Positions 17,300-25,592 of a stretch of DNA of 64,000 nucleotides are shown one piece after another. This DNA is from Cupriavidus taiwanensis (GTDB lineage: Bacteria; Pseudomonadota; Gammaproteobacteria; Burkholderiales; Burkholderiaceae): NCBI RefSeq assembly GCF_900250115.1, contig NZ_LT984804.1, positions 1,689,301-1,753,300 of the forward strand, given 5' to 3'. The notes below the pieces were generated by a model. The model had not been told where the DNA came from. It made no database searches and saw only the letters and a program-made list of their open reading frames with translations. The first letter of the stretch is position 1; each line of letters begins with the position of its first letter. Both the position numbers and the translations under genes were made by a program.

Positions 17300-17320
17300 T
17301 AATCATTTCGCTATTGATTA
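17300..17320. promoter_or_regulatory. Inverted repeat, probable IclR-type operator
   Basis: TAATCA (17300-17305) and TGATTA (17315-17320) form a perfect inverted repeat with a 9-base spacer. Its right arm overlaps the -35 box TTGATT of the promoter for the catabolic operon. Confidence 0.6.
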
Positions 17321-17342
17321 ATTTGCCGACCTTTCCTAAGAT
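17314..17342 (+). promoter_or_regulatory. Promoter of the MBL-monooxygenase operon
   Basis: TTGATT (17314-17319) and TAAGAT (17337-17342) are spaced by 17 bases, each a 4/6 match to the sigma-70 boxes. Transcription would start near 17349, about 140 bases before the hydrolase ATG. Confidence 0.55.
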
Positions 17343-17487
17343 GGCATTACCCCGTCGCGACACGGTCGACCCGGCCGTGCGACATCCGGAAATCCATACG
17401 AACGGGGGCGAGACAGCCAGTGCCACGCCGCATGCGCTTGCGGCAATTCCCGCGCCGTCCTGTCCCCTCCACAAAGGAAAAGACGCC

Positions 17488-18440
17488 ATGTCCAAGGCAT
17501 TCGCATCGCAGGCCGACCTGGAAGCCAAGCAGATCACCTTCACCCAGCTGTCCGAGAACGCCTGGGCCTATACCGCCGAGGGCGATCCCAACTCCGGCGT
17601 GGTGATCGGCGATGACGGCGTGCTGATCGTCGACACCACCGCCACCCCGGCGATGGCGCAGGACCTGATCGCGCGCATCCGCACCATCACCGACAAGCCG
17701 ATCAAGTATGTGGTGCTGTCGCACTACCACGCCGTGCGCGTGCTGGGCGCGTCGGCCTACTTCGCCGAGGGCGCGCAGCAGGTCATCGCCAGCCGCGGCA
17801 CCTACGAGATGATCGTCGAGCGCGGCGAGGCCGACATGAAGTCCGAGATCGAACGCTTCCCGCGCCTGTTCGCCGGCGTCGAGACCGTGCCCGGCCTGAC
17901 CTGGCCGACGCTGGTGTTCGAGCAGGAGATCACCCTGTTCCTGGGCCGGCTGGAAGTGCGCATTGCCCACCTGGGCTCGGGCCATACCAAGGGCGACACC
18001 GTGGTCTGGCTGCCGCAGCAGAAGGTGCTGTTCTCGGGCGACCTGGTCGAGTACGACGCCGCCTGCTACTGCGGCGACGCGCAGCTGGCCGAATGGCCGG
18101 CCACGCTCGATGCGCTGCAGGCCCCGAGAAGCTGGTGCCGGGCCGGGGCCCCGCGCTGACCACGCCGGAAGAAGTGAAGCAGGGCATCGCCTACACCAAG
18201 GACTTCGTCACCACGCTGTTCACCGCCGGCCAGGAAGCGGTGGCCGAAAAGCTCGACCTGAAGGCCGCGATGGCGCACACGCGCCGCGCCATGGACCCGA
18301 AGTTCGGCCACGTCTTCATCTACGAGCATTGCCTGCCCTTCGACGTCTCGCGCGCCTATGACGAGGCCAGCGGCATGCGCCATCCGCGCATCTGGACCGC
18401 CCAGCGCGACCAGGAGATGTGGGCCGCGCTGCAAGACTGA
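17488..18440 (+). pseudogene. Metallo-beta-lactamase-fold hydrolase, frameshifted
   Basis: From ATG 17488 (AAAGGA upstream) the frame gives an MBL-fold protein up to about residue 211 (LDALQ), then runs into unrelated residues and stops at 18159. The expected C-terminus (PEKLVPGRGPALTTPEEV onward) continues in another frame from 18123 to the stop at 18440. Two bases (18121-18122) separate the last good codon from the resumed frame, which implies loss of one base. The metal site is also unusual: the HxHxDH motif reads HYHAVR (His79, His81), lacking the Asp and third His, while AHLGSGHTKGD and FSGDLVEYD are kept. It is first in an operon with the FAD monooxygenase. Either a real pseudogene or a sequencing error. 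Confidence 0.75.
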
Positions 18441-18501
18441 CGACGGCGCCCCCGGGCAAGCCATCGCACAACCGAGTTTTTCAGGTGGAGGAGACACAAG
18501 C

Positions 18502-20244
18502 ATGAGCAGCATCGACTACCAGCGGCTGTCGTTCGCATACCAGCCCTGCGCGGAACAGCAGCGCGCCGGGCAATCCGCTGATGCCGCGCCCGCGGCGGTG
18601 CATCCGGTGGTCGTGGTCGGGGCCGGCCCGGTGGGGCTGGCCACCGCCATCGACCTGGCTCAGCGCGGCGTGCGCGTGGTGCTGGTGGACGACGACTGCA
18701 CGCTGTCCACCGGTTCGCGCGCGATCTGCTTTTCCAAGCGCACGCTCGATATCTTCGACCGCCTCGGCTGCGGCGAGCGCATGGTCAAAAAGGGCGTGCG
18801 CTGGCATGTCGGCAGGGTGTTCCTGCGCGACGAGCAGGTCTACAGCTTCGACCTGCTGCCCGAGAGCGGCCACCGCCGTCCGGCCTTCATCAACCTGCAG
18901 CAGTACTACCTTGAAGGCTACCTGCTGGAACGCGCGCAGGCGCTGCCCAATATCGAGATCCGCTGGCACAACAAGGTGGTCGGCGTCGAGAGCCGCGGCG
19001 GCGCCGACGCCGGCGTGGTGCTGAGCGTCGAGACCCCCGACGGCTGCTACCCGCTGGCCGCGCGCTATGTGGTCGCCGCCGACGGCTCGCGCAGCCCGAT
19101 GCGCAAGCTGCTGGGCCTGGACAGCAAGGGCCGCACCTTCCGCGACCGCTTCCTGATTGCCGACGTCAGGATGGAGGCCGATTTCCCGGCCGAGCGCTGG
19201 TTCTGGTTCGACCCGCCCTTCCATCCGCACCAGTCGGTGTTGCTGCACCGGCAGCCGGACAATGTCTGGCGCATCGACTTCCAGCTGGGCTGGGACGCCG
19301 ACCCGGTGCTGGAGAAATCCCCCGAGCGCGTGATCCCGCGGGTGCAGGCACTGCTGGGCAAGGACGCGAAGTTCGAGCTGGAGTGGGTCAGCGTCTACAC
19401 CTTCTCCTGCCAGCGCATGGACAGCTTCCGCCACGGCAATGTCCTGTTTGCCGGCGATGCCGCGCACGGCGTCTCGCCGTTCGGCGCGCGCGGGGCCAAC
19501 AGCGGTGTCCAGGATGCCGAGAACCTGGCGTGGAAGCTGGCCTACGTGCTGCAGGGCCATGCCTGCGACCGGCTGCTGGACACCTACGCCAGCGAGCGCG
19601 AGTTCGCCGCCGACGAGAACATCCGCAACTCCACCCGCTCGACCGACTTCATCACGCCCAAGAGCGCCGCCAGCCGCGTGTTCCGCGACGCGGTGCTGGC
19701 GCTGGCCAGGCGCCACGCGTTTGCGCGCGCCCTGGTTAACAGCGGCCGGCTGTCGGTGCCGGCGGTGCTGCAGGGCTCGCCACTGAACACCGACGACGCC
19801 GCCCCGGATGCTGCCGGCAACCTGGTGCCCGGCGCAGTGTGCTGCGACGCGCCGGTGTCCGCTGTCAGCGGCGCGGGCTGGCTGCTGTCGTACCTCGGCG
19901 GCGATTTCACCTTGCTGGTGTTCGGCAATCCGGAGGCCATCGATGCCGGCACGCTGGCCGACCTGGCCGCACTGAAGCAGGCGGGCGCGCCGCTGCAGCT
20001 GGTCTATGTCACCGACGCCGCGCAGCCGCCCATGACTTGCAGCCACGCCACCGTGCTGCGCGACGACGAAGGCCTGGCGACGGCGCGCTACGGCGCCACG
20101 CCCGGCACCTGCTACCTGGTCCGTCCCGACCAGCATGTGTGCGCACGCTGGCACCGTCCCGACCCGGCCGCGATCCGCGCCGCACTGGCGCGCGCCACCG
20201 GCGCCGACCTGCGCGCGCCGCAGCCGGGCCGCATGGCCGCCTGA
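18502..20244 (+). CDS. FAD-dependent monooxygenase (phenol/3-hydroxybenzoate hydroxylase type)
   Basis: A 580-residue class A flavoprotein monooxygenase. ATG 18502 has GGTGGAGGAG upstream. The dinucleotide-binding motif VVVGAGPVGLATAIDLAQRG lies at about 35-54, the DG motif at YVVAADGSRSPMR, and the second FAD motif at VLFAGDAAHGVSPFGARGANSGVQDA. The C-terminal 120 residues form the thioredoxin-like domain of the PheA/MhpA group. It should hydroxylate an aromatic acid or phenol with NAD(P)H. The operon also holds an MBL-fold gene, a DUF2783 gene and an MFS transporter, which together look like an aromatic catabolic module; the substrate cannot be inferred. Confidence 0.85.
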   Translation: MSSIDYQRLSFAYQPCAEQQRAGQSADAAPAAVHPVVVVGAGPVGLATAIDLAQRGVRVVLVDDDCTLSTGSRAICFSKRTLDIFDRLGCGERMVKKGVRWHVGRVFLRDEQVYSFDLLPESGHRRPAFINLQQYYLEGYLLERAQALPNIEIRWHNKVVGVESRGGADAGVVLSVETPDGCYPLAARYVVAADGSRSPMRKLLGLDSKGRTFRDRFLIADVRMEADFPAERWFWFDPPFHPHQSVLLHRQPDNVWRIDFQLGWDADPVLEKSPERVIPRVQALLGKDAKFELEWVSVYTFSCQRMDSFRHGNVLFAGDAAHGVSPFGARGANSGVQDAENLAWKLAYVLQGHACDRLLDTYASEREFAADENIRNSTRSTDFITPKSAASRVFRDAVLALARRHAFARALVNSGRLSVPAVLQGSPLNTDDAAPDAAGNLVPGAVCCDAPVSAVSGAGWLLSYLGGDFTLLVFGNPEAIDAGTLADLAALKQAGAPLQLVYVTDAAQPPMTCSHATVLRDDEGLATARYGATPGTCYLVRPDQHVCARWHRPDPAAIRAALARATGADLRAPQPGRMAA

Positions 20245-20280
20245 CCAGCCCGACGCCAGCCCTGCCCCACGGAGATTGCC

Positions 20281-20505
20281 ATGCCCAATATGCTCAACAC
20301 CCGGCCCAACCTGGCGCGGCCGGACGACTTCTACGAAGCGCTGATCGAGATGCACCGCGACCTCGACGAGAGCCAGAGCCAGGCCGCCAACGCGCAGCTG
20401 ATCCTGCTGCTGGCCAACCACATCGGCTGCCACGAGGTGCTGCTGGCGGCAATGGCCGAAGCCCGCGCCGGCGTGGTCGCCGGCGCCGACACGATGCCGG
20501 CCTGA
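20281..20505 (+). CDS. DUF2783 family protein
   Basis: A 74-residue soluble protein. The pattern NLARPDDFYEALIEMHRDLDESQSQ, then LILLLANHIGCHEVL, matches the DUF2783 family, which is almost always found next to FAD monooxygenases of this type. ATG 20281 has CGGAGA upstream and lies 36 bases after the monooxygenase stop. Possibly an accessory subunit of that enzyme; this is inferred only from neighbourhood. Confidence 0.8.
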   Translation: MPNMLNTRPNLARPDDFYEALIEMHRDLDESQSQAANAQLILLLANHIGCHEVLLAAMAEARAGVVAGADTMPA

Positions 20506-20522
20506 GCGGATAACCCCGCGCA

Positions 20523-20541
20523 GGCGCCGCCGGCCGGCGCC
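20523..20541 (+). terminator. GC hairpin between DUF2783 and MFS genes
   Basis: GGCGCCG (20523-20529) and CGGCGCC (20535-20541) form a perfect 7-bp stem with a 5-base loop, 17 bases after the DUF2783 stop. It could end or attenuate transcription before the transporter gene. Confidence 0.35.
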
Positions 20542-20657
20542 CGCGCCACGCGCTGTCCTTCAACCCATCCCGGGCCAACGCGCACCAGACGCGGCCCGCT
20601 GGCGGCAACCGCCCGGCTGCCTGCCGCCGCAGCCACCATCGCACGGAGACAACATCG

Positions 20658-22016
20658 ATGAGCCATCCGGTCTCAGGGGAGCTTTCGTCCCTATCCAGCC
20701 TGGCGCCTCCCGCCCCAGCCCCCACCGCACTCGCCGCGCGCGACGAGGACGCGCTCTACCGCAAGGTCTGGCTGCGCGTCATACCCTTCCTCTTCGTCTG
20801 CTACGTGGTGTCGTTCCTTGACCGCATCAACATCGGCTTCGCCCAGCTGCAGATGAAGCAGGACCTGGGCTTCAGCGACGCCATGTACGGCCTCGGCGCC
20901 GCGGTGTTCTACGTCGGCTACGTGCTGTGCGAGGTGCCGAGCAACATGCTGCTGGCACGCTTCGGCGCGCGCCGCACCTTCACCCGCATCATGGTGCTGT
21001 GGGGCACCGTGTCGGTGGCGATGATGGCGGTGTCGACGCCCGCGCAGTTCTACGCGCTGCGCTTCCTGCTGGGTGTGTTCGAGGCCGGCTTCTTCCCAGG
21101 CATCGTGCTGTACCTGACTTACTGGTTCCCGGCGCGCCGGCGTGCCGCGGTGATGGCGATCTTCTTTGCGGGCGTGGCGGTGGCGGGCGTGCTGGGCGGG
21201 CTGGTGTCCGGCTGGATCATGCGCGACATGGCCGGCGTGCTGGGCCTGCAGGGCTGGAAGTGGATGTTCGCGCTCGAAGGCGCGCCGGCGGTGCTGCTGG
21301 GCCTGGCAGCCGCGCGCGTGCTGGTCGACGGGCCGCAGCAGGCAAGCTGGCTGAGCCAGCGCGAACGCGCCCACCTGCTGCGCGACACCGCCGCGCACGC
21401 CCCCGGCGCCGGCCATTCGCTGCACGCGCTGCACCAGGTGCTGCGCAACCCGCGCGTGTACCTGTTCGCCTTTATCTATTTTTCGCTGACCTGCGGCTCG
21501 CTGGCGCTCAGCTTCTGGATGCCGCTGATGATCCGCGATTTCGGCGTGGCCGACGTCATGTCGGTGAGCCTGTACTCGGTGGTGCCGAACGCGGTGGGCG
21601 CGGTCGGCCTGATCGTGATTGCGCGGCATTCGGACCGCAGCGGCGAGCGCCATCGCCATTTCCTGCTGTGCACCACGGGCGGCGCGCTGGCGCTGGCGGC
21701 ACTGACGTTGCCGCTGCCGGGACTGGCCGCGATGCTGGCCATCCTGTCGGTGGCGGCGGTGCTGATCTTCGCCGCGCTGCCGGTGTTCTGGGCGCTGGCG
21801 CCGGGTTACCTGCCGGGCGCCGGCGCCGCAGCCGGGATCGCCTTCATCAGCAGCATCGGCATCACCAGCGGAATCGTCAGCCCGTGGGTGATCGGCCAGA
21901 TCAAGACGCGCACCGGCAGCCTCGACCATGCTCTTTACCTGCTGGCGGCGCTGCTGCTGGCAAGCGGCCTGGCAATGTGGCTGGGCGTGCCGAAACAGCC
22001 CGCGCGGCCGGCGTGA
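20658..22016 (+). CDS. MFS transporter, anion:cation symporter (ACS) family
   Basis: A 452-residue protein with 12 predicted membrane helices. The first (VIPFLFVCYVVSFLDRINIGFA) carries the DRxNIG signature of the ACS family, which includes phthalate, nicotinate and tartrate carriers. The helix-2/3 loop has PSNMLLARFGARR. The N-terminal 30 residues and C-terminus are cytosolic. It is the last gene of the monooxygenase locus and likely imports the aromatic or organic acid degraded there. Confidence 0.87.
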   Translation: MSHPVSGELSSLSSLAPPAPAPTALAARDEDALYRKVWLRVIPFLFVCYVVSFLDRINIGFAQLQMKQDLGFSDAMYGLGAAVFYVGYVLCEVPSNMLLARFGARRTFTRIMVLWGTVSVAMMAVSTPAQFYALRFLLGVFEAGFFPGIVLYLTYWFPARRRAAVMAIFFAGVAVAGVLGGLVSGWIMRDMAGVLGLQGWKWMFALEGAPAVLLGLAAARVLVDGPQQASWLSQRERAHLLRDTAAHAPGAGHSLHALHQVLRNPRVYLFAFIYFSLTCGSLALSFWMPLMIRDFGVADVMSVSLYSVVPNAVGAVGLIVIARHSDRSGERHRHFLLCTTGGALALAALTLPLPGLAAMLAILSVAAVLIFAALPVFWALAPGYLPGAGAAAGIAFISSIGITSGIVSPWVIGQIKTRTGSLDHALYLLAALLLASGLAMWLGVPKQPARPA

Positions 22017-22049
22017 GCCAGGCCTCGGGAAATTTCAATCCGGGATGGT

Positions 22050-22069
22050 CCGCACCCGCGCGGGTGCGG
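22050..22069. terminator. Perfect 20-bp palindrome between convergent genes
   Basis: CCGCACCCGC followed directly by its exact complement GCGGGTGCGG. It lies 34 bases after the MFS stop and 3 bases from the stop of the minus-strand gene, so it suits both as a terminator. The loop would take the central bases. Confidence 0.5.
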
Positions 22070-22072
22070 CGT

Positions 22073-22381
22073 TCAGTGGGATCGGCCGCAGGGAATCACG
22101 GAGGCGATTTCCTCCCGCATCACCTCGACCACATCGTCGATTTCCAGCCCCTCGGCGGTGACCAGCACGTCCTGTCCGCGGCCGATCGCGTAGACCACGC
22201 CGCGCCAGCGTCCGGGCTCCACGGCCTCGCACAGGCGGATATTGAATTCGGTGTCCTGGTCCTGGCTATACACCGTCACCAGGTCGCCCACCTGGGGAGT
22301 GCGCACCGCTTCTCCGTCGAACGCCCGGGCCACCACGGTCACCGGCGACTGCGTCAGCCCCCTGGCAAATCTTGCACGCAT
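22073..22381 (-). CDS. Hypothetical protein, 102 residues
   Basis: I do not recognise this protein. ATG 22381 has GAGGAG upstream. It is soluble and beta-rich in the middle (GDLVTVYSQDQDTEFNIRL, RWRGVVYAIG) with an acidic C-terminus (LEIDDVVEVMREEIA). The pattern resembles small stress-related or PilZ-sized folds but no motif is decisive. It is divergent from the DUF2188 gene. Confidence 0.55.
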   Translation of the reverse strand: MRARFARGLTQSPVTVVARAFDGEAVRTPQVGDLVTVYSQDQDTEFNIRLCEAVEPGRWRGVVYAIGRGQDVLVTAEGLEIDDVVEVMREEIASVIPCGRSH

Positions 22382-22554
22382 GGTCCGCTCCTCTGTTTGC
22401 GATCCAAGTCCAGCTTACAAGAGGCCGGACAAATAATCAGGGATTTCCGTCGGAAAGTGGAACCGGCAGCGCTTCGCGCCTGTCAGACGCCGCCGGATAG
22501 ACAGCGCGCGCAGATCGACCACAATAAAAGAACCGATATCCGAGGAGAGCCGAC

Positions 22555-22776
22555 ATGGGCAGCAACATACACGTCGTACCGCACGACGAAGGCTGGGACG
22601 TCATCCACGAAGGCGCACGCTACGCCGAATCGCACCACGCCACGCAGGAAGAGGCGGTCGCCGCCGGCACCTCGCAGGCCCAGCGCGAGCACGTCGAATT
22701 GCTGATCCATGGCCGCGACGGCCAGATTCGCTCGCGCAACAGCTTCGGCCACGATCCCCGCACCATTCACGGCTGA
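22555..22776 (+). CDS. DUF2188 family protein
   Basis: A 73-residue protein with the DUF2188 pattern: HVVPHDEGWDVIHEGARYAESHHATQEEAV and VELLIHGRDGQIRSRNSFGHDP. ATG 22555 has GAGGAGA upstream. Small single-domain proteins of this type are common near stress genes; the function is unknown. It precedes the erythromycin-esterase-like gene by 56 bases and is probably co-transcribed with it. Confidence 0.78.
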   Translation: MGSNIHVVPHDEGWDVIHEGARYAESHHATQEEAVAAGTSQAQREHVELLIHGRDGQIRSRNSFGHDPRTIHG

Positions 22777-22832
22777 CCCGCGCGTCCTGCCGCAACGCTG
22801 AGGACGCCGGCGCGCCGCCGGCTGCCCGCGCC

Positions 22833-24218
22833 ATGCCACAACACCGGGCCGACCCGCACGCCGTGGCCGCCATCGCGGCCGCGACCGTGCCGTGGCCGGC
22901 GCTCGACCACGCGGCCGCGAGCCCCTTCACCGGCCCCTTTGCCAACAGTGCCGCGGCGCTGGCCGATCGGCTCGGCAGGCACCGCGTGGTGCTGCTGGGC
23001 GAGAGCACGCACGGCACCGCCGAGTTCTATCACGCACGCGCCGCACTGACCGCGCAACTGGTGGCGCGCCATGGCTTCCGCATCATCGCGGTGGAGGCGG
23101 ACTGGCCGGACGCCGCGGCGGTCGACCGCCACGTGCGCGGCCGCCCGCCGCGGCCGGCCGAATCCCCTGGCGCCGCCTTTACGCGCTTCCCGGTCTGGAT
23201 GTGGCGCAACCTCGAGGTCGCGCGCCTGATCCGCTGGCTGCACGCGCACAATGCCGCGCTGGCGCCGGCCCGGCGCGCCGGCTTCTTCGGTCTCGACATC
23301 TACAGCCTGGGCGCTTCGATGGCGGCGGTGCTGGCTTACCTGGAAGGCGTCGATCCGCGCGCGGCACAGGCCGCGCGCGAACGCTATGGCTGCCTGGAAC
23401 CGTGGCGGCGCGATCCGGCGCGCTACGGCCGCGCCGTGCTGCACGGCACCCATGCCGACTGCGAGGACGCGGTGGTCGAACAGCTGCAGGCCTTGCTCGA
23501 CAAGCGCCTGGCTTATGCCCGCGACGGGCACGACGACTTCCTCGACGCCGCGCAGAATGCGCGCCTGGTGGCTTCGGCCGAACGCTACTACCGCGTCATG
23601 TACCACGGCAGCGACGACAGCTGGAACCTGCGTGACACGCATATGTTCGAGACCCTGTCGCAATTGCTGCACGCCCATGGCCCGGAAGCGCGCGCGGTGG
23701 TGTGGGCGCACAACTCGCATATCGGCGATGCCGCGCACACCGAGATGGGCTCCAGCCAGGGCCAGCTGAATATCGGCCAGCTATGCCGCGAGACCTTCGG
23801 CGAGGCGGCCGCGCTGGTCGGCTTCAGTACCTACGACGGCACCGTCGCGGCGGCAAGCTCGTGGGACGGGCCGATGGAGATCAAGCAGGTCCGGCCCGCG
23901 CGGGCGGACAGCTACGAGCACCTGTTCCATGCCGCCGGCCATGCGCAGGGCTGGACGGATTTGCGCGGTGATCGGGTTGACGACGGCCATGGCGGCGCCG
24001 TGCACGCCGACTTGCGCGAACTGCTGATGCCGGCACGGCAGGAGCGCTTTATCGGCGTGATCTATCGCCCGGAGACCGAATTGCAGAGCCATTACGCGCG
24101 CGCCGTCCTGCCGCGCCAGTTCGACGTGCTGGCGTGGTTCGACCGCAGCAGCGCGGTCCCGGCGCTGCCCGCGGCACCGGCACCGGGCGCGCCTGAGACC
24201 TGGCCTTCGGGTCTCTGA
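22833..24218 (+). CDS. Erythromycin esterase family protein
   Basis: A 461-residue soluble protein. The family signature is complete: VVLLGESTHGTAEFYHARA near residue 50, IIAVEADWPDAAAVDRHV, FPVWMWRN and VVWAHNSHIGDA in the C-terminal half, with the Glu/His residues of the esterase centre. True EreA/EreB enzymes open macrolide lactones, but most chromosomal homologues have unknown substrates, and this one sits in a stress-gene neighbourhood. No clear ribosome-binding site before ATG 22833. A resistance role should not be assumed. Confidence 0.82.
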   Translation: MPQHRADPHAVAAIAAATVPWPALDHAAASPFTGPFANSAAALADRLGRHRVVLLGESTHGTAEFYHARAALTAQLVARHGFRIIAVEADWPDAAAVDRHVRGRPPRPAESPGAAFTRFPVWMWRNLEVARLIRWLHAHNAALAPARRAGFFGLDIYSLGASMAAVLAYLEGVDPRAAQAARERYGCLEPWRRDPARYGRAVLHGTHADCEDAVVEQLQALLDKRLAYARDGHDDFLDAAQNARLVASAERYYRVMYHGSDDSWNLRDTHMFETLSQLLHAHGPEARAVVWAHNSHIGDAAHTEMGSSQGQLNIGQLCRETFGEAAALVGFSTYDGTVAAASSWDGPMEIKQVRPARADSYEHLFHAAGHAQGWTDLRGDRVDDGHGGAVHADLRELLMPARQERFIGVIYRPETELQSHYARAVLPRQFDVLAWFDRSSAVPALPAAPAPGAPETWPSGL

Positions 24219-24252
24219 CACGCTGGCGCGGGCCGGCCGCTCCTTGCCTCGG

Positions 24253-24570
24253 TTATTTGCGGCTCTTCGGCGCCTTCGGCTCCGAGGCCGGATAATCATA
24301 CCGTTGCGGCGATTGCGGCCCCTCGTTGACGGCGGGGCTGGCCGGCGTGGCGGGCGTTGCCGGCGTGGCGCGGGCGCCGGGGGCGCCCGGCGTCGCGGGT
24401 GTGGCCGGCGTGGCGGGAGTGGCGCGGCGCGTGTCGCCCTGGCCCGGCATGACATCCGAGGCCGACGTGCCCGGCGCGCGCGTGTCGGCGCCGGGGCGCG
24501 TGGTGGTGGTCTGGGCCCACGCAGGCACGCTGAGCACCACGGCCAGCGCAAAGATCGCGGTGTGTCTCAT
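24253..24570 (-). CDS. Secreted Pro/Ala/Thr-repeat protein
   Basis: A 105-residue protein. ATG 24570 has AAGGAGA upstream. Residues 1-20 (MRHTAIFALAVVLSVPAWAQ) are a signal peptide cut after AWA. The mature chain is disordered: a Thr-rich start, then repeated ATP triplets (ATPATPATPATP, then ATPATPATP) and a basic C-terminus. The DNA there is a run of near-identical 9-bp units, so copy number may vary between strains. Likely a periplasmic stress protein. A sigma-54-like promoter lies 60 bases upstream. Confidence 0.7.
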   Translation of the reverse strand: MRHTAIFALAVVLSVPAWAQTTTTRPGADTRAPGTSASDVMPGQGDTRRATPATPATPATPGAPGARATPATPATPASPAVNEGPQSPQRYDYPASEPKAPKSRK

Positions 24571-24630
24571 GACAGTCTCCTTCCTCGTGAACGGCCAGCG
24601 GCGTTCGGCAATGGCCGGAACCGGCTCCGT

Positions 24631-24646
24631 TGCGAAAGCCATGCCA
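24631..24646 (-). promoter_or_regulatory. Sigma-54-like -24/-12 promoter
   Basis: On the minus strand TGGCATGGCTTTCGCA: TGGCAYG, four bases and TCGCA, one base from the TTGCA consensus. GG and GC are 10 bases apart as sigma-54 requires. It points at the secreted repeat protein gene. Confidence 0.5.
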
Positions 24647-24657
24647 GCGCGCGCAGC

Positions 24658-24933
24658 TCAGCCGCCGGTACGGTCGGGCGCGACCTCGATGCGATTGACG
24701 ACCTCGCGTCCGCCGGCATGCGTGCGCACGCAGGCCTCGACCGCGGCGCGGTCGGCGGCGCTGCCGATCGCGCCGCGCAGCGTGATGCTGCCCTGCCCTA
24801 CGTCCAGCGCAATCTCGCTGACGTCGAGGCCGCTCTGCCACAGGCGCTCGCACAGCGAGGACTGCAGCGCCGTGTCCGCCGCGCCCGCGGCGTTGCCGCG
24901 CGGGTTGGTGTCCGTGTCCGGGGAAGCGGGCAT
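24658..24933 (-). CDS. BON domain protein
   Basis: A 91-residue cytosolic protein with one BON domain (about 22-85): LCERLWQSGLDVSEIALDVGQGSITLRGAI and HAGGREVVNRIEV. BON domains bind phospholipids or other ligands in osmotic-shock and secretin proteins. There is no signal peptide. It lies 24 bases after the larger BON gene on the same strand and is probably co-transcribed with it. Confidence 0.78.
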   Translation of the reverse strand: MPASPDTDTNPRGNAAGAADTALQSSLCERLWQSGLDVSEIALDVGQGSITLRGAIGSAADRAAVEACVRTHAGGREVVNRIEVAPDRTGG

Positions 24934-24957
24934 GGGCAGGGTCTCCGCGCCGCGGCC

Positions 24958-25512
24958 TCAATACATGCGCATGCCGCGGCCAGGATGGCCCTCGGTCCCG
25001 GCCGGCCTTGCCACGCGCAAGTGGTTGACCAGGTCACGGACGCCGAAGACCTCGTCGGCGATATCCTCGATGCGGTACTTCTGGTGCCGGTCCGGCACGC
25101 TGCCCTCCAGCGTCACCACGCCCTGCTCGACCCGCACCTCCACCTCGTTCAGGTCCAGCCGGCCACTGCGCGACAGTTGCTCGCACAGGTCTTCCAGGAT
25201 GCGTTCATCGCTGCGCCGGTAGTTGCGCGGCCCGACCGGCCGCCGTGGCTGCGTCCCGCCGCGGTAGAGGTCCATGCGCTCGTTGTAGCCGGTGAACTGG
25301 CGGTACGGATCGGCCATCCCGCGGGCCTGCGCGGCCGGGGCATGGTGCGGCCGCCACTCCCCGCTCCCGCGTCCGCCGCCAAATTCGCCGGGGTCGACGG
25401 GCTGGTCATAGTCGTACACGCCATAGGCACCCACGTAGTGGCTGCGCATATCGGCCTCGGGCACGGCACTCTCGTGCCATGGCGGGCCGCGCCAGTTGTC
25501 TCTGCGATCCAT
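24958..25512 (-). CDS. BON domain protein with disordered N-terminus
   Basis: A 184-residue protein. ATG 25512 has GGAGGC upstream. The first 95 residues are charged and Tyr/Gly/Pro-rich (GAYGVYDYDQPVDPGEF), with no signal peptide. The C-terminus is a BON domain introduced by VGPRNYRRSDERILEDLCEQLS and ending GVRDLVNHLRV. The gene at 53843-54547 has the same design and the same GP-NYRR-D-RI linker, so they are paralogues on either side of the glucan cluster. Probably a cytosolic stress protein. Confidence 0.8.
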   Translation of the reverse strand: MDRRDNWRGPPWHESAVPEADMRSHYVGAYGVYDYDQPVDPGEFGGGRGSGEWRPHHAPAAQARGMADPYRQFTGYNERMDLYRGGTQPRRPVGPRNYRRSDERILEDLCEQLSRSGRLDLNEVEVRVEQGVVTLEGSVPDRHQKYRIEDIADEVFGVRDLVNHLRVARPAGTEGHPGRGMRMY

Positions 25513-25592
25513 CGTTGCCTCCGTTCTTGCCTCTGTCCCTGCCTCGGTTCGCCCCGCCGCAAGCGCCGGCGGGCCTGCTGTGACGGTTTGCG

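Larger units (their letters stand above)
17178..17487. other. Divergent regulatory region, iclR / catabolic operon
   Basis: A 310-bp region with no convincing gene. It is locally AT-rich (about 17200-17345) against the GC-rich background. It holds an inverted repeat and a sigma-70-type promoter towards the hydrolase gene. Confidence 0.7.

Noticed and set aside
22833..24218. Macrolide resistance gene
   Set aside because: The family match is good but chromosomal homologues in stress loci usually have other or unknown substrates.
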